Positions 9,847 to 16,326 of a stretch of 32,981 bases of DNA are shown piece after piece. The notes under the pieces are model-generated. The model did no database searches and was not told the origin of the DNA. It was given only the letters and a program-made list of their open reading frames with translations. Position 1 is the first letter of the stretch. Each line of letters begins with the position of its first letter. The position numbers and the translations under genes are program-made. Source of the DNA: Flavobacteriales bacterium (lineage in GTDB: Bacteria; Bacteroidota; Bacteroidia; NS11-12g; UBA955); assembly GCA_947463125.1 (NCBI GenBank), contig CANHQZ010000023.1, positions 1-32,981 of the forward strand. Direction: 5' to 3'.

Positions 9847-10176
9847 TTAGTGTCCGATGATACCGCTTTGATCGGGAATGGTAACCACCAGATCGCCATC
9901 CTGACTAAGTTTACACTGGCACGCCAGGCGTGAGTTATACTTTGGGTTTCTGGCACGGTCCACGTAGTCTTCTTCACGCTCGCTCATTTCCGGCAACAGA
10001 TTCTCACCCTGCTGAATGTATACGTGACAGGTGCTGCAACCGCATACACCGCCACAATTGTGGTTGAGTTGTATGTCGTTGTCCAGCGCTACTTCAAGAA
10101 TGGTCTCTCCGGCCTCAATACCAACCGTCACCGGTGGCTGTGCTTTGTCTTCAAATTGAAACGTAATGTTTCCCAT
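9847..10176 (-). CDS. fdx: [2Fe-2S] ferredoxin, adrenodoxin/Isc type
   Basis: This is a 109-residue electron carrier. The cluster ligands follow the adrenodoxin pattern CX5CX2C with a distal cysteine: Cys41, Cys47 and Cys50 in NCGGVCGCSTC, and Cys86 in RLACQ. MSEREEDYVDRA is the acidic partner-binding helix region seen in this class. Such ferredoxins supply electrons to Fe-S cluster assembly (as Fdx in the isc system) or to monooxygenases. The downstream iscX argues for the assembly role. A TACCTTTG -7 element lies 8 nt before the ATG at 10176. The gene is divergent from the acyl-CoA dehydrogenase. The fold and cluster type are clear; the physiological partner is inferred. Confidence 0.92.
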   Translation of the reverse strand: MGNITFQFEDKAQPPVTVGIEAGETILEVALDNDIQLNHNCGGVCGCSTCHVYIQQGENLLPEMSEREEDYVDRARNPKYNSRLACQCKLSQDGDLVVTIPDQSGIIGH

Positions 10177-10184
10177 ATCGGTTG

Positions 10185-10192
10185 CAAAGGTA
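10185..10192 (-). promoter_or_regulatory. -7 promoter element of fdx-iscX
   Basis: The minus strand reads TACCTTTG, an exact TAnnTTTG match, ending 8 nt before the fdx ATG. A second exact TACCTTTG lies further upstream at 10301-10308 on the same strand and could be an alternative promoter. Confidence 0.6.
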
Positions 10193-10330
10193 ACAACAGA
10201 AGGCGGCTAAAGTTTAATCCCGATGCATATTTTGACGTATTCGAAAAAGCACCCGAATGATAAAACACCAAAGGTTTAACCCGAAAATCATACACAAAAT
10301 CAAAGGTATCCAAATCTGCCAAACCTTACG

Positions 10331-10338
10331 TATTTTTG
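10331..10338 (+). promoter_or_regulatory. -7 promoter element of the acyl-CoA dehydrogenase gene
   Basis: TATTTTTG matches TAnnTTTG exactly and ends 7 nt before the ATG at 10346. No convincing -33 element was seen. Confidence 0.6.
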
Positions 10339-10345
10339 CAGTCTT

Positions 10346-11488
10346 ATGCAATTTGAGCTTACCGAAGAACATTTGGCGGTGCAGCAGGCTGCCCGCGATT
10401 TTGCACAAACTGAGCTCCTGCCCGGAGTAATTGAGCGAGACGAGCACCAGAAATTCCCTGCAGAGCAAATTAAAAAGCTTGGAGAACTAGGCTTTATGGG
10501 TATGATGGTAGATCCTAAATACGGCGGATCGGGCATGGATACTATAAGCTACGTGCTGGCAATGGAAGAAATTTCAAAGGTAGATGCCAGTGCCAGTGTG
10601 GTGATGAGCGTGAATAACAGCCTGGTTTGCTGGGGTTTGGAAACCTTCGGAACAGAAGAGCAAAAGCAAAAATACCTTGTGCCGCTGGCCAAAGGAGAAA
10701 TTATCGGTGCATTCCTGCTCAGCGAGCCTGAAGCCGGCAGCGATGCTACCAGTCAGCGCACTACGGCGGAAGACAAAGGTGACCACTACCTGCTGAACGG
10801 TACCAAAAACTGGATTACCAACGGCAACAGTGCCAGCGTTTATCTGGTAATGGCACAAACCGATGCTGCCAAAGGCCACAAAGGCATCAACGCGCTGATT
10901 GTAGAGAAAAATAGCCCTGGTGTAACAGTAGGCAAGAAAGAAGATAAACTGGGCATTCGTGGCAGTGACACACACTCCATCATGTTCCAGGATGTAAAAG
11001 TTCCTAAGGAAAACCGCATCGGTGAAGATGGTTTCGGATTCAAGTTTGCCATGAAAACCCTTACCGGTGGACGCATTGGAATTGCCGCACAAGCCCTGGG
11101 TATTGCCAGCGGAGCGTATGAATTGTCATTAAAATATTCTAAAGAACGCAAAGCTTTCGGAACCGAAATCATGAATCACCAGGCCATCGCTTTCAAACTG
11201 GCTGATATGGCCACTGAAATTGAAGCGGCCCGTCTGCTTTGCCTAAAAGCTGCATGGTTGAAAGACCAGCACATGGATTATGGCAGGGCCAGTTCCATGG
11301 CAAAACTGTTTGCCAGCGAAACGGCGATGAAAACTGCGGTAGAAGCGGTTCAGATTCATGGTGGATACGGCTATGTGAAAGAATACCATGTTGAGCGCCT
11401 GATGCGTGATGCCAAAATCACCCAGATTTATGAAGGAACCAGCGAAGTTCAGCGCGTGGTAATCAGCAGGGATGTACTGAAAGACTAA
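10346..11488 (+). CDS. Acyl-CoA dehydrogenase, short-chain type
   Basis: This 380-residue FAD enzyme introduces the alpha-beta double bond into acyl-CoA in beta-oxidation or branched-chain amino acid breakdown, passing electrons to electron-transfer flavoprotein. The N-terminal helical domain is followed by the FAD/substrate strand region AFLLSEPEAGSDA and WITNG, then the C-terminal helical domain with RKAFG, QIHGGYGYVKEYHVERLMRDA and QIYEGTSEVQ. Glu363 in YEGTSE is at the catalytic-base position of the short-chain/butyryl-CoA group (isovaleryl- and long-chain enzymes place it elsewhere). Length is typical. It is a single gene with a near-leaderless promoter and a shared terminator at 11512-11540. 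Chain-length preference is inferred from resemblance only. Confidence 0.95.
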   Translation: MQFELTEEHLAVQQAARDFAQTELLPGVIERDEHQKFPAEQIKKLGELGFMGMMVDPKYGGSGMDTISYVLAMEEISKVDASASVVMSVNNSLVCWGLETFGTEEQKQKYLVPLAKGEIIGAFLLSEPEAGSDATSQRTTAEDKGDHYLLNGTKNWITNGNSASVYLVMAQTDAAKGHKGINALIVEKNSPGVTVGKKEDKLGIRGSDTHSIMFQDVKVPKENRIGEDGFGFKFAMKTLTGGRIGIAAQALGIASGAYELSLKYSKERKAFGTEIMNHQAIAFKLADMATEIEAARLLCLKAAWLKDQHMDYGRASSMAKLFASETAMKTAVEAVQIHGGYGYVKEYHVERLMRDAKITQIYEGTSEVQRVVISRDVLKD

Positions 11489-11511
11489 TTTTTTTATACT
11501 GTATATAAAAT

Positions 11512-11540
11512 AAAAAAGGCCGTCTAGGACGGCCTTTTTT
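11512..11540. terminator. Bidirectional terminator between acyl-CoA dehydrogenase and SusD genes
   Basis: A perfect 13-bp stem, AAAAAAGGCCGTC (11512-11524) and its complement (11528-11540), encloses a TAG loop. A-runs and T-runs on both sides serve transcripts from both converging genes. Confidence 0.92.
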
Positions 11541-11560
11541 ATTAAATAGATAAATGCAAC

Positions 11561-12910
11561 TTACTGGAAGAGCTCCAGCGGAGCGAACAAATCGCCTGCA
11601 GTGCGTGGTGCATTGATGTTGGCATTGATTTCATCCTGAGGAACCAGGAAACGCTCAGGCAGCTTGGTTCCTTTGTTGGGAACTACACCAATGAGGTTTT
11701 TGGTTCTGCGAAGATCGCACCAGGGCTCGATCTGGCCATACAGAGAAACATACTTCTCCACCAGAATTTCCTTGGTGATGGCATCATTCACGGTAGTGCC
11801 CGGAACCATTTGTCCTGGACCGAAATCACCGATTACATAGTCGTCGTACTGACCACCGGTGCTGGTGGCATTTTCATCACGAACATTGTTCAAGTGATCG
11901 ATAGCCGCAGTGGCATCACCGTTTCTGATTGCGCACTCAGCAAGAATCAGTTCGTTTTCCGCATATGAAGCAATCGGAAAATTTGCAGTGGCAGCAAATA
12001 TGCCATTATCCCAGTTAGGATCGAGCGGTGTATAACCTGCATCGGTGAAATAGAATGCAAACCTGTCAGACTCGTCGGTCTTCGCATTGTTGCGGAAGAA
12101 CGCAGATGTATCGAGCAGCTTTTCCATGTGAGAACCGCTAGCAGAGATATAGCCTGAACGGTTCCAGTCAAGAAAGTCATAATACAGGTTCCACGCTCCG
12201 GGAGTGGCCTGGCTGTGGTTTGCCAGCAGGTCGTTTCCGGCATCAATTCCATTGGCAGCAGCGGCTGCAGCCTTCGCGTAATCCTTCATGCGCAGATAAG
12301 CACGCGCCTTAAGGGTATTGGCCACTTCAGCCCAGTTGTGGTTACCAACATAGGCCCCGCTATAGTTAGCATGGTTCGCTCCATAAGACAAAGCCGAATC
12401 CAGCAAAACGATAGCCGCTTTGTGCACATCCGACATTTTGTCAAACTTAGGGCTGGAGATGCCGTCAACACAGGCTTCTGTGTTGGGTATATCACCCCAA
12501 AGCGCAGAAGCAGTAAGCAACAGGTTGGCTTCTGTAATACAAGCCACAGCGTTTAACTGTTTGTTGTTGGCTTTTGCAGCCTTTGCACGGATAATGCGGC
12601 ACTGTGCAATGCCTTCGGTGTAAACATTACCCCATGGGGTATTGAAATCTCCGGCGGTCAACACATAATCGTTGTATGACACAAACTGGCGGTCAAAACC
12701 TACGTGATGACCACTGAAAATCCCTGTCAAACGGGCAGCTTCGCCCTCATTTACCAGCACATTGGCCAGCTGGGCACCCGACATCATCAGCACAGGATCT
12801 GAATCGCTGAACTGGCCGGGGTTCTCTTTATTGATTTCCTTGATGTCCTTTTTGCAGGAGGTAATGCCTACGGTAAGGGCAACAGAAAAGATTAAAGCTA
12901 TCTTTTTCAT
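11561..12910 (-). CDS. SusD-like outer-membrane lipoprotein (SusD-like_2 group)
   Basis: This 449-residue surface lipoprotein has a signal peptide ending in the lipobox GITSC, with lipid attached to Cys19. The alpha-helical, tetratricopeptide-like repeats (ARIIRAKAAK, WAEVANTLKARAYLRMKDYAKAAAAAANGI, ENELILAECAIRNGDATAAIDHLNNVR) and the C-terminal IEPWCDLRRTKN fit SusD-like proteins that cap a SusC barrel and capture substrate. It starts 21 nt after the SusC gene and is co-transcribed. No glycoside hydrolase, peptidase or sensor follows, so the nutrient is unknown; SusD-like_2 pairs often lack polysaccharide genes and may import peptides or other compounds. The terminator at 11512-11540 ends the operon. 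The family is confident; the ligand is not known. Confidence 0.92.
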   Translation of the reverse strand: MKKIALIFSVALTVGITSCKKDIKEINKENPGQFSDSDPVLMMSGAQLANVLVNEGEAARLTGIFSGHHVGFDRQFVSYNDYVLTAGDFNTPWGNVYTEGIAQCRIIRAKAAKANNKQLNAVACITEANLLLTASALWGDIPNTEACVDGISSPKFDKMSDVHKAAIVLLDSALSYGANHANYSGAYVGNHNWAEVANTLKARAYLRMKDYAKAAAAAANGIDAGNDLLANHSQATPGAWNLYYDFLDWNRSGYISASGSHMEKLLDTSAFFRNNAKTDESDRFAFYFTDAGYTPLDPNWDNGIFAATANFPIASYAENELILAECAIRNGDATAAIDHLNNVRDENATSTGGQYDDYVIGDFGPGQMVPGTTVNDAITKEILVEKYVSLYGQIEPWCDLRRTKNLIGVVPNKGTKLPERFLVPQDEINANINAPRTAGDLFAPLELFQ

Positions 12911-12931
12911 ATAATAATTCCTTTTTTAGTA

Positions 12932-15900
12932 TTAGAGGTTAAACTTGATGTTGAACAGGTATGACTTGGTTCCGGGGTTGTTGAAGTAGTCCAGACCACG
13001 GCCATTGGAAACACCGGTAAGGTTGGTTTCAGGATCAACACCATCAAATTTGGTCCACAGGGCGAGGTTTCTGCCGGTAAAACCAACGGAAATTCCGCCG
13101 GGAACATGAACGGCATCAGACCAGGCCTTAGGCAGCGCATATGACAGGCTGAGTTCGCGGATACGGGTCCAGGATGCATCGCGGATGAACTGTTCAGCAA
13201 CAGAACCAAAACCGCCACCCAGGCTGGTATACCAGTATTGGTTCAGCCAAACGTTTCCTGCACCAAAGTCTTTCAGACTGCCGCGAGCAGTTATGCTTCC
13301 GTCAGCATTAACAACAGCCAGACCATTTGCACCGGATGCAGCAGCAGAAGCCAGCGTTACACCACGGTAATCTACGATGTTGGCAGCATCAGCGGCAGAA
13401 ACTGTAAAATCAGTTGCAGATTCAGGAGTTACACCAAAGTTGTTCAATACACCGTAGGTGCCGGCCCACATGTCGTTGCCCTGACAAGTTTCCACCAACA
13501 GGTTGAAGTTCAGGTTTTTGTAGTTACCGTTCAGGCCTACGCTACCTCTCCAGTCTGGGTTGGGGTCGCCAATTACGCCTTCTTCAGAAGAAGCAGTAGG
13601 GAAACCATCAGCATCCAGAATCAGCTTACCTGATTCATCTTTAGCCCATTTGCCACCCCAGAGTGCACCCATAGCCTGTCCTTCAACAGCGCGTGATGAA
13701 GTACCGGTGAAACCGGCCAGGAAGATAGGAGCAGCTCCGCTGAGGTTGTCAACCGTGTTGCGGTTGCGACCCAGGTTACCATAAAGGTTCAGGTTGAAGT
13801 TGTCGGATTTAATCAAACTAACATTCAGGTCGATTTCTATACCCTTGTTGGAGAGATCAGCAGCATTCTTCCACTGGTTTGAATAACCGGTAGAGTTTGG
13901 CACAGCAATAGCCAGTACAGCACCGTCTATTTTGTTCTGGTAATAAGTGAAGCCCAAAGAAACTTTGTTTTTGAACAGTTTCACGTCGGCACCCACTTCT
14001 GTTTCTGTTTTGATTTCAGGCATGATGTCGGGGTTGCCTTGGGTTGAGCTTCTATAGATAGAACCACCATACAGAGAACCATCCAGGTAATCACCCCATC
14101 CTGAAGATGAGCTTGCCGCTACATAATTTGTGTTCCAGATGTACGCAGGAGGAGCTACACCCACACGTCCGGAAGACACACGCAGCTTGGCGTAGCTTAG
14201 AATGTCATTGGGCTTCAGGTCTTTGGTAAGTTCGTAAGCCAAACTTGCGCTGGGAGAGAAGAAGCGGTTTGCGTAGGTAGAAGATGCTTCTGATGCACCG
14301 GTCAGTTGAAGGAAGATCTTGTCCTTCACATCAAAATCCAAAATACCATACACGCGGTTGTTCAGCAACTCAGAGAATGAGTTGAATGGGTCTTTGTTTT
14401 CGGTAGTAGAATTGATAAACGCGAAACGGTCCTGATCGCGGATGATGAACTGTGATGCCGAACCACCAATGCTGTATAGGTTTTTATAGGTATACAGATA
14501 ACCCACAGTAGAGTTCAGGTTGATACTGCTGCTTAGCTTGTGTGTTCCCTGATTGATGAAATGCAGGCTGGTTTCGGTTTCCTGAAGATGCTCATCAGTG
14601 AATGAACCATTTGCCTGGTTTGCTGCTGAATTTACAGGGAAATAGGTAATCCTGCGGTCTGTTGACATATCGTGACCCAGACGGGCAATCAGTTTGTGGT
14701 TTTCATGCCATTTGTAAGTCGCTTCAGGCGTAAGAATAAAGCGGGTTACGTCTGAAGTATTGGTCTGTTCATTGAGCGTCCAACCGGGATTGTTGTAAGT
14801 AGGAGCTCCATTTCCCAGATAGCGGCGATAACCTCTGTGGGCATTGAAACTGGGAACACCGGCTGCGGTGTAATAGGTTCCTTTGTAATCAGAGTTATCA
14901 AAATCGGGTGACGTACGCAGGTAACCAAGGTAAAGACCGTCCAGGTTTGAACCCATCTGAATGCGGTTTGAAACCGTTTTTGCCATGTTGGCGTTCAAGC
15001 CGATGGTTAGCTTGTCGTTCACATTCTGGGTAAAGTTCAAACGAGCCGTGGTTCTTCTGTAATCTGAGAGCCCTTTCATAATACCCTGCTGGTTCCAGTC
15101 GCTCAGCGAGAAGAACATATTGCTCTTTTCGTTGCCGGCTGAAATGGATAGGTTGTTGTTCCAGGTGATACCGTTACGGAATACCTGTTCACGGTTCTGA
15201 TCATTGTAAACCGTTTTATCGCCTTTTCTAACAATGGTTCCGTAAACAGTTCCGTCATCGGCAACAAATTTGGCACCGTTGGGGTTGATGCTGTCTTTGC
15301 CATTGCGAAGACCAATCTGATCACCCCATGAGTTGGCATTGTTAGCAACCCAGCGGCCACCTGATCCCTGACCATATTTGCCCTGCTTTTCGTATTCGCG
15401 GTTAACCTGGTCAATGGCATAGGTAGAAGAGAATTCGATGCTCATGCCACGCTTGCCTTTTTTGGTGGTGATCACAATCACGCCGTTGGCGGCACGTGTT
15501 CCCCAAACAGCAGCTGCAGCAGCGCCTTTCAGCACTTCAACAGACTCGATGTCTGAAGGGTTTAAGTCATTCAGACGAGATTGCTGAACAACACCGTCTA
15601 CACCTCCGCCGAAGCTGGAGTTACTTACCGGTATACCGTCCACAACGATAAGTGGCTGGTTGCTGCCGGTAATGGTGTTCTGACCGCGGATTTGAATGTA
15701 AGCACCTGAACCGGGGTCACCCGCAGAACGGGTAATCTGCACGTTAGATGCTTTGCCTGTTAATGCTTGAATTACCCCGCTTTCGCCGGATGATACAAGG
15801 CCTTTTCCTTGGACTTGTGAAACAGAATAGCCGATTTTCCGCACGTTTTTGGTGGTACCAATGGCGGTTACGGTAACTGTTCCAACGTCCACTGTGTCAC

Positions 15901-15991
15901 TGCCGGAGCTACCGCCCGGTCCGGCCTGAGCAAAAGCCGCTGGGGCGATGCCGGTGGCCGAAATGACCATGAGTAAATGTTTCATTCTCAT
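12932..15991 (-). CDS. SusC/RagA-type TonB-linked outer-membrane transporter
   Basis: This 1019-residue transporter has a signal peptide at residues 1-22 (cleavage after AAFAQ), a Gly/Ser linker, then VDVGTVTVTAIGTTKN, which looks like the TonB-box region, and the plug (VSSGESGVIQALTGKASNVQI, GAYIQIRGQNTITGSNQPLIVVDGIPV, SVEVLKGAAAAAVWGTRAANGVIVITTKKGK). The rest is a large barrel ending in FNIKFNL with the expected hydrophobic C-terminus. It works with the SusD lipoprotein as a pedal-bin importer powered by TonB. It lacks the carboxypeptidase-regulatory-like N-terminal domain that most SusC proteins carry. ATG codons at 15991 and 15985 are both possible starts. A weak -7-like box (TAGGCTTG, 16017-16024) and a perfect palindrome at 16062-16078 lie upstream. 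No anti-sigma or sigma gene is adjacent. Confidence 0.95.
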   Translation of the reverse strand: MRMKHLLMVISATGIAPAAFAQAGPGGSSGSDTVDVGTVTVTAIGTTKNVRKIGYSVSQVQGKGLVSSGESGVIQALTGKASNVQITRSAGDPGSGAYIQIRGQNTITGSNQPLIVVDGIPVSNSSFGGGVDGVVQQSRLNDLNPSDIESVEVLKGAAAAAVWGTRAANGVIVITTKKGKRGMSIEFSSTYAIDQVNREYEKQGKYGQGSGGRWVANNANSWGDQIGLRNGKDSINPNGAKFVADDGTVYGTIVRKGDKTVYNDQNREQVFRNGITWNNNLSISAGNEKSNMFFSLSDWNQQGIMKGLSDYRRTTARLNFTQNVNDKLTIGLNANMAKTVSNRIQMGSNLDGLYLGYLRTSPDFDNSDYKGTYYTAAGVPSFNAHRGYRRYLGNGAPTYNNPGWTLNEQTNTSDVTRFILTPEATYKWHENHKLIARLGHDMSTDRRITYFPVNSAANQANGSFTDEHLQETETSLHFINQGTHKLSSSINLNSTVGYLYTYKNLYSIGGSASQFIIRDQDRFAFINSTTENKDPFNSFSELLNNRVYGILDFDVKDKIFLQLTGASEASSTYANRFFSPSASLAYELTKDLKPNDILSYAKLRVSSGRVGVAPPAYIWNTNYVAASSSSGWGDYLDGSLYGGSIYRSSTQGNPDIMPEIKTETEVGADVKLFKNKVSLGFTYYQNKIDGAVLAIAVPNSTGYSNQWKNAADLSNKGIEIDLNVSLIKSDNFNLNLYGNLGRNRNTVDNLSGAAPIFLAGFTGTSSRAVEGQAMGALWGGKWAKDESGKLILDADGFPTASSEEGVIGDPNPDWRGSVGLNGNYKNLNFNLLVETCQGNDMWAGTYGVLNNFGVTPESATDFTVSAADAANIVDYRGVTLASAAASGANGLAVVNADGSITARGSLKDFGAGNVWLNQYWYTSLGGGFGSVAEQFIRDASWTRIRELSLSYALPKAWSDAVHVPGGISVGFTGRNLALWTKFDGVDPETNLTGVSNGRGLDYFNNPGTKSYLFNIKFNL

Positions 15992-16061
15992 AAGTTAAAA
16001 TTGGTTGATTGGTTTACAAGCCTAAACAAAAAGTTACAATTATCATAAAAATCAATATCTG

Positions 16062-16078
16062 CATTCTACAGTAGAATG
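16062..16078. promoter_or_regulatory. Perfect 17-bp palindrome, candidate operator
   Basis: Arms CATTCTAC and GTAGAATG surround a single A. It lies 71 nt upstream of the susC start and directly against the -33-like TTGT (16079-16082) of the plus-strand RNA candidate, so a bound regulator could act on either direction. No regulator gene is adjacent. Confidence 0.6.
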
Positions 16079-16110
16079 TTGTCTTAGGTTCTAGAAAATG
16101 AATATATTTA
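16079..16110 (+). promoter_or_regulatory. Candidate plus-strand promoter for a small RNA
   Basis: TTGT (16079-16082) is followed after 20 nt by TATATTTA (16103-16110), which matches the TAnnTTTG -7 element in 7 of 8 positions. The spacing is right for a Bacteroidota housekeeping promoter. No reading frame starting downstream looks like a real gene. Confidence 0.4.
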
Positions 16111-16116
16111 AAATCG

Positions 16117-16246
16117 TATGCCTGCCCAAAACACTGATTTTACAGGCTTCTCAATGCCATTTGTCCGGAATCGAACCGCAAAAATTAACTGTTTTCAGTG
16201 TGGAAAACTTTTTGGGTAGTTTGTCCGATGAACGGACTGTTTTTTT
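16117..16246 (+). ncRNA. Candidate structured small RNA of about 130 nt
   Basis: The 5' end is inferred from the promoter candidate at 16079-16110 and the 3' end from a hairpin GTCCG-ATGAA-CGGAC (16223-16237) followed by T7. Inside, CCCAAA and ACACTGA (16125-16137, contiguous) pair exactly with TCAGTGT (16195-16201) and TTTGGG (16211-16216), leaving a 9-nt bulge. GCCTG (16120-16124) can also pair with CAGGC (16143-16147), which would cross the first helix and give either a pseudoknot or two alternative folds. It does not match 6S RNA, SRP RNA, tmRNA or RNase P as I know them. Transcription is unproven. Confidence 0.4.
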
Positions 16247-16261
16247 GGATGAAAACACCCA

Positions 16262-16303
16262 ACAAAACAAAAAGCGACGAATGATCGTCGCTTTTTGTTT
16301 TGT
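16262..16303. terminator. Strong bidirectional terminator downstream of pit
   Basis: A perfect 19-bp stem (16262-16280 with 16285-16303) closes an ATGA loop. The core GCGACGA/TCGTCGC is flanked by an A-rich arm and a T-rich arm, so it can stop the pit transcript (minus) and any plus-strand transcript from the intergenic region. Confidence 0.92.
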
Positions 16304-16326
16304 AATGTGTACGAAACGAATACTGC

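Larger units (their letters stand above)
15992..16326. other. Gene-free region between susC and pit
   Basis: These 335 bases hold no credible protein gene; the one frame on the plus strand (16098-16334) runs through two terminators. Contents are a weak minus-strand -7 box for susC (16017-16024), a palindrome (16062-16078), a plus-strand promoter candidate (16079-16110), a candidate structured RNA (about 16117-16246) and the pit terminator (16262-16303). Each is listed separately. Confidence 0.6.

Noticed and set aside
10301-10308. A second exact -7 box (TACCTTTG, minus strand) upstream of fdx
   Set aside because: Kept only as a note under the nearer box: it lacks a clear -33 element, and the box at 10185-10192 has the distance usual for this window.
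16150-16185. A tRNA T-arm-like string on the minus strand (GGTTCGATTCC), suggesting a tRNA gene, remnant or attachment site
   Set aside because: The T-stem pairs in only three positions, no matching D-arm, anticodon arm or acceptor stem lies upstream on that strand, and no integrase or repeat copy is nearby.
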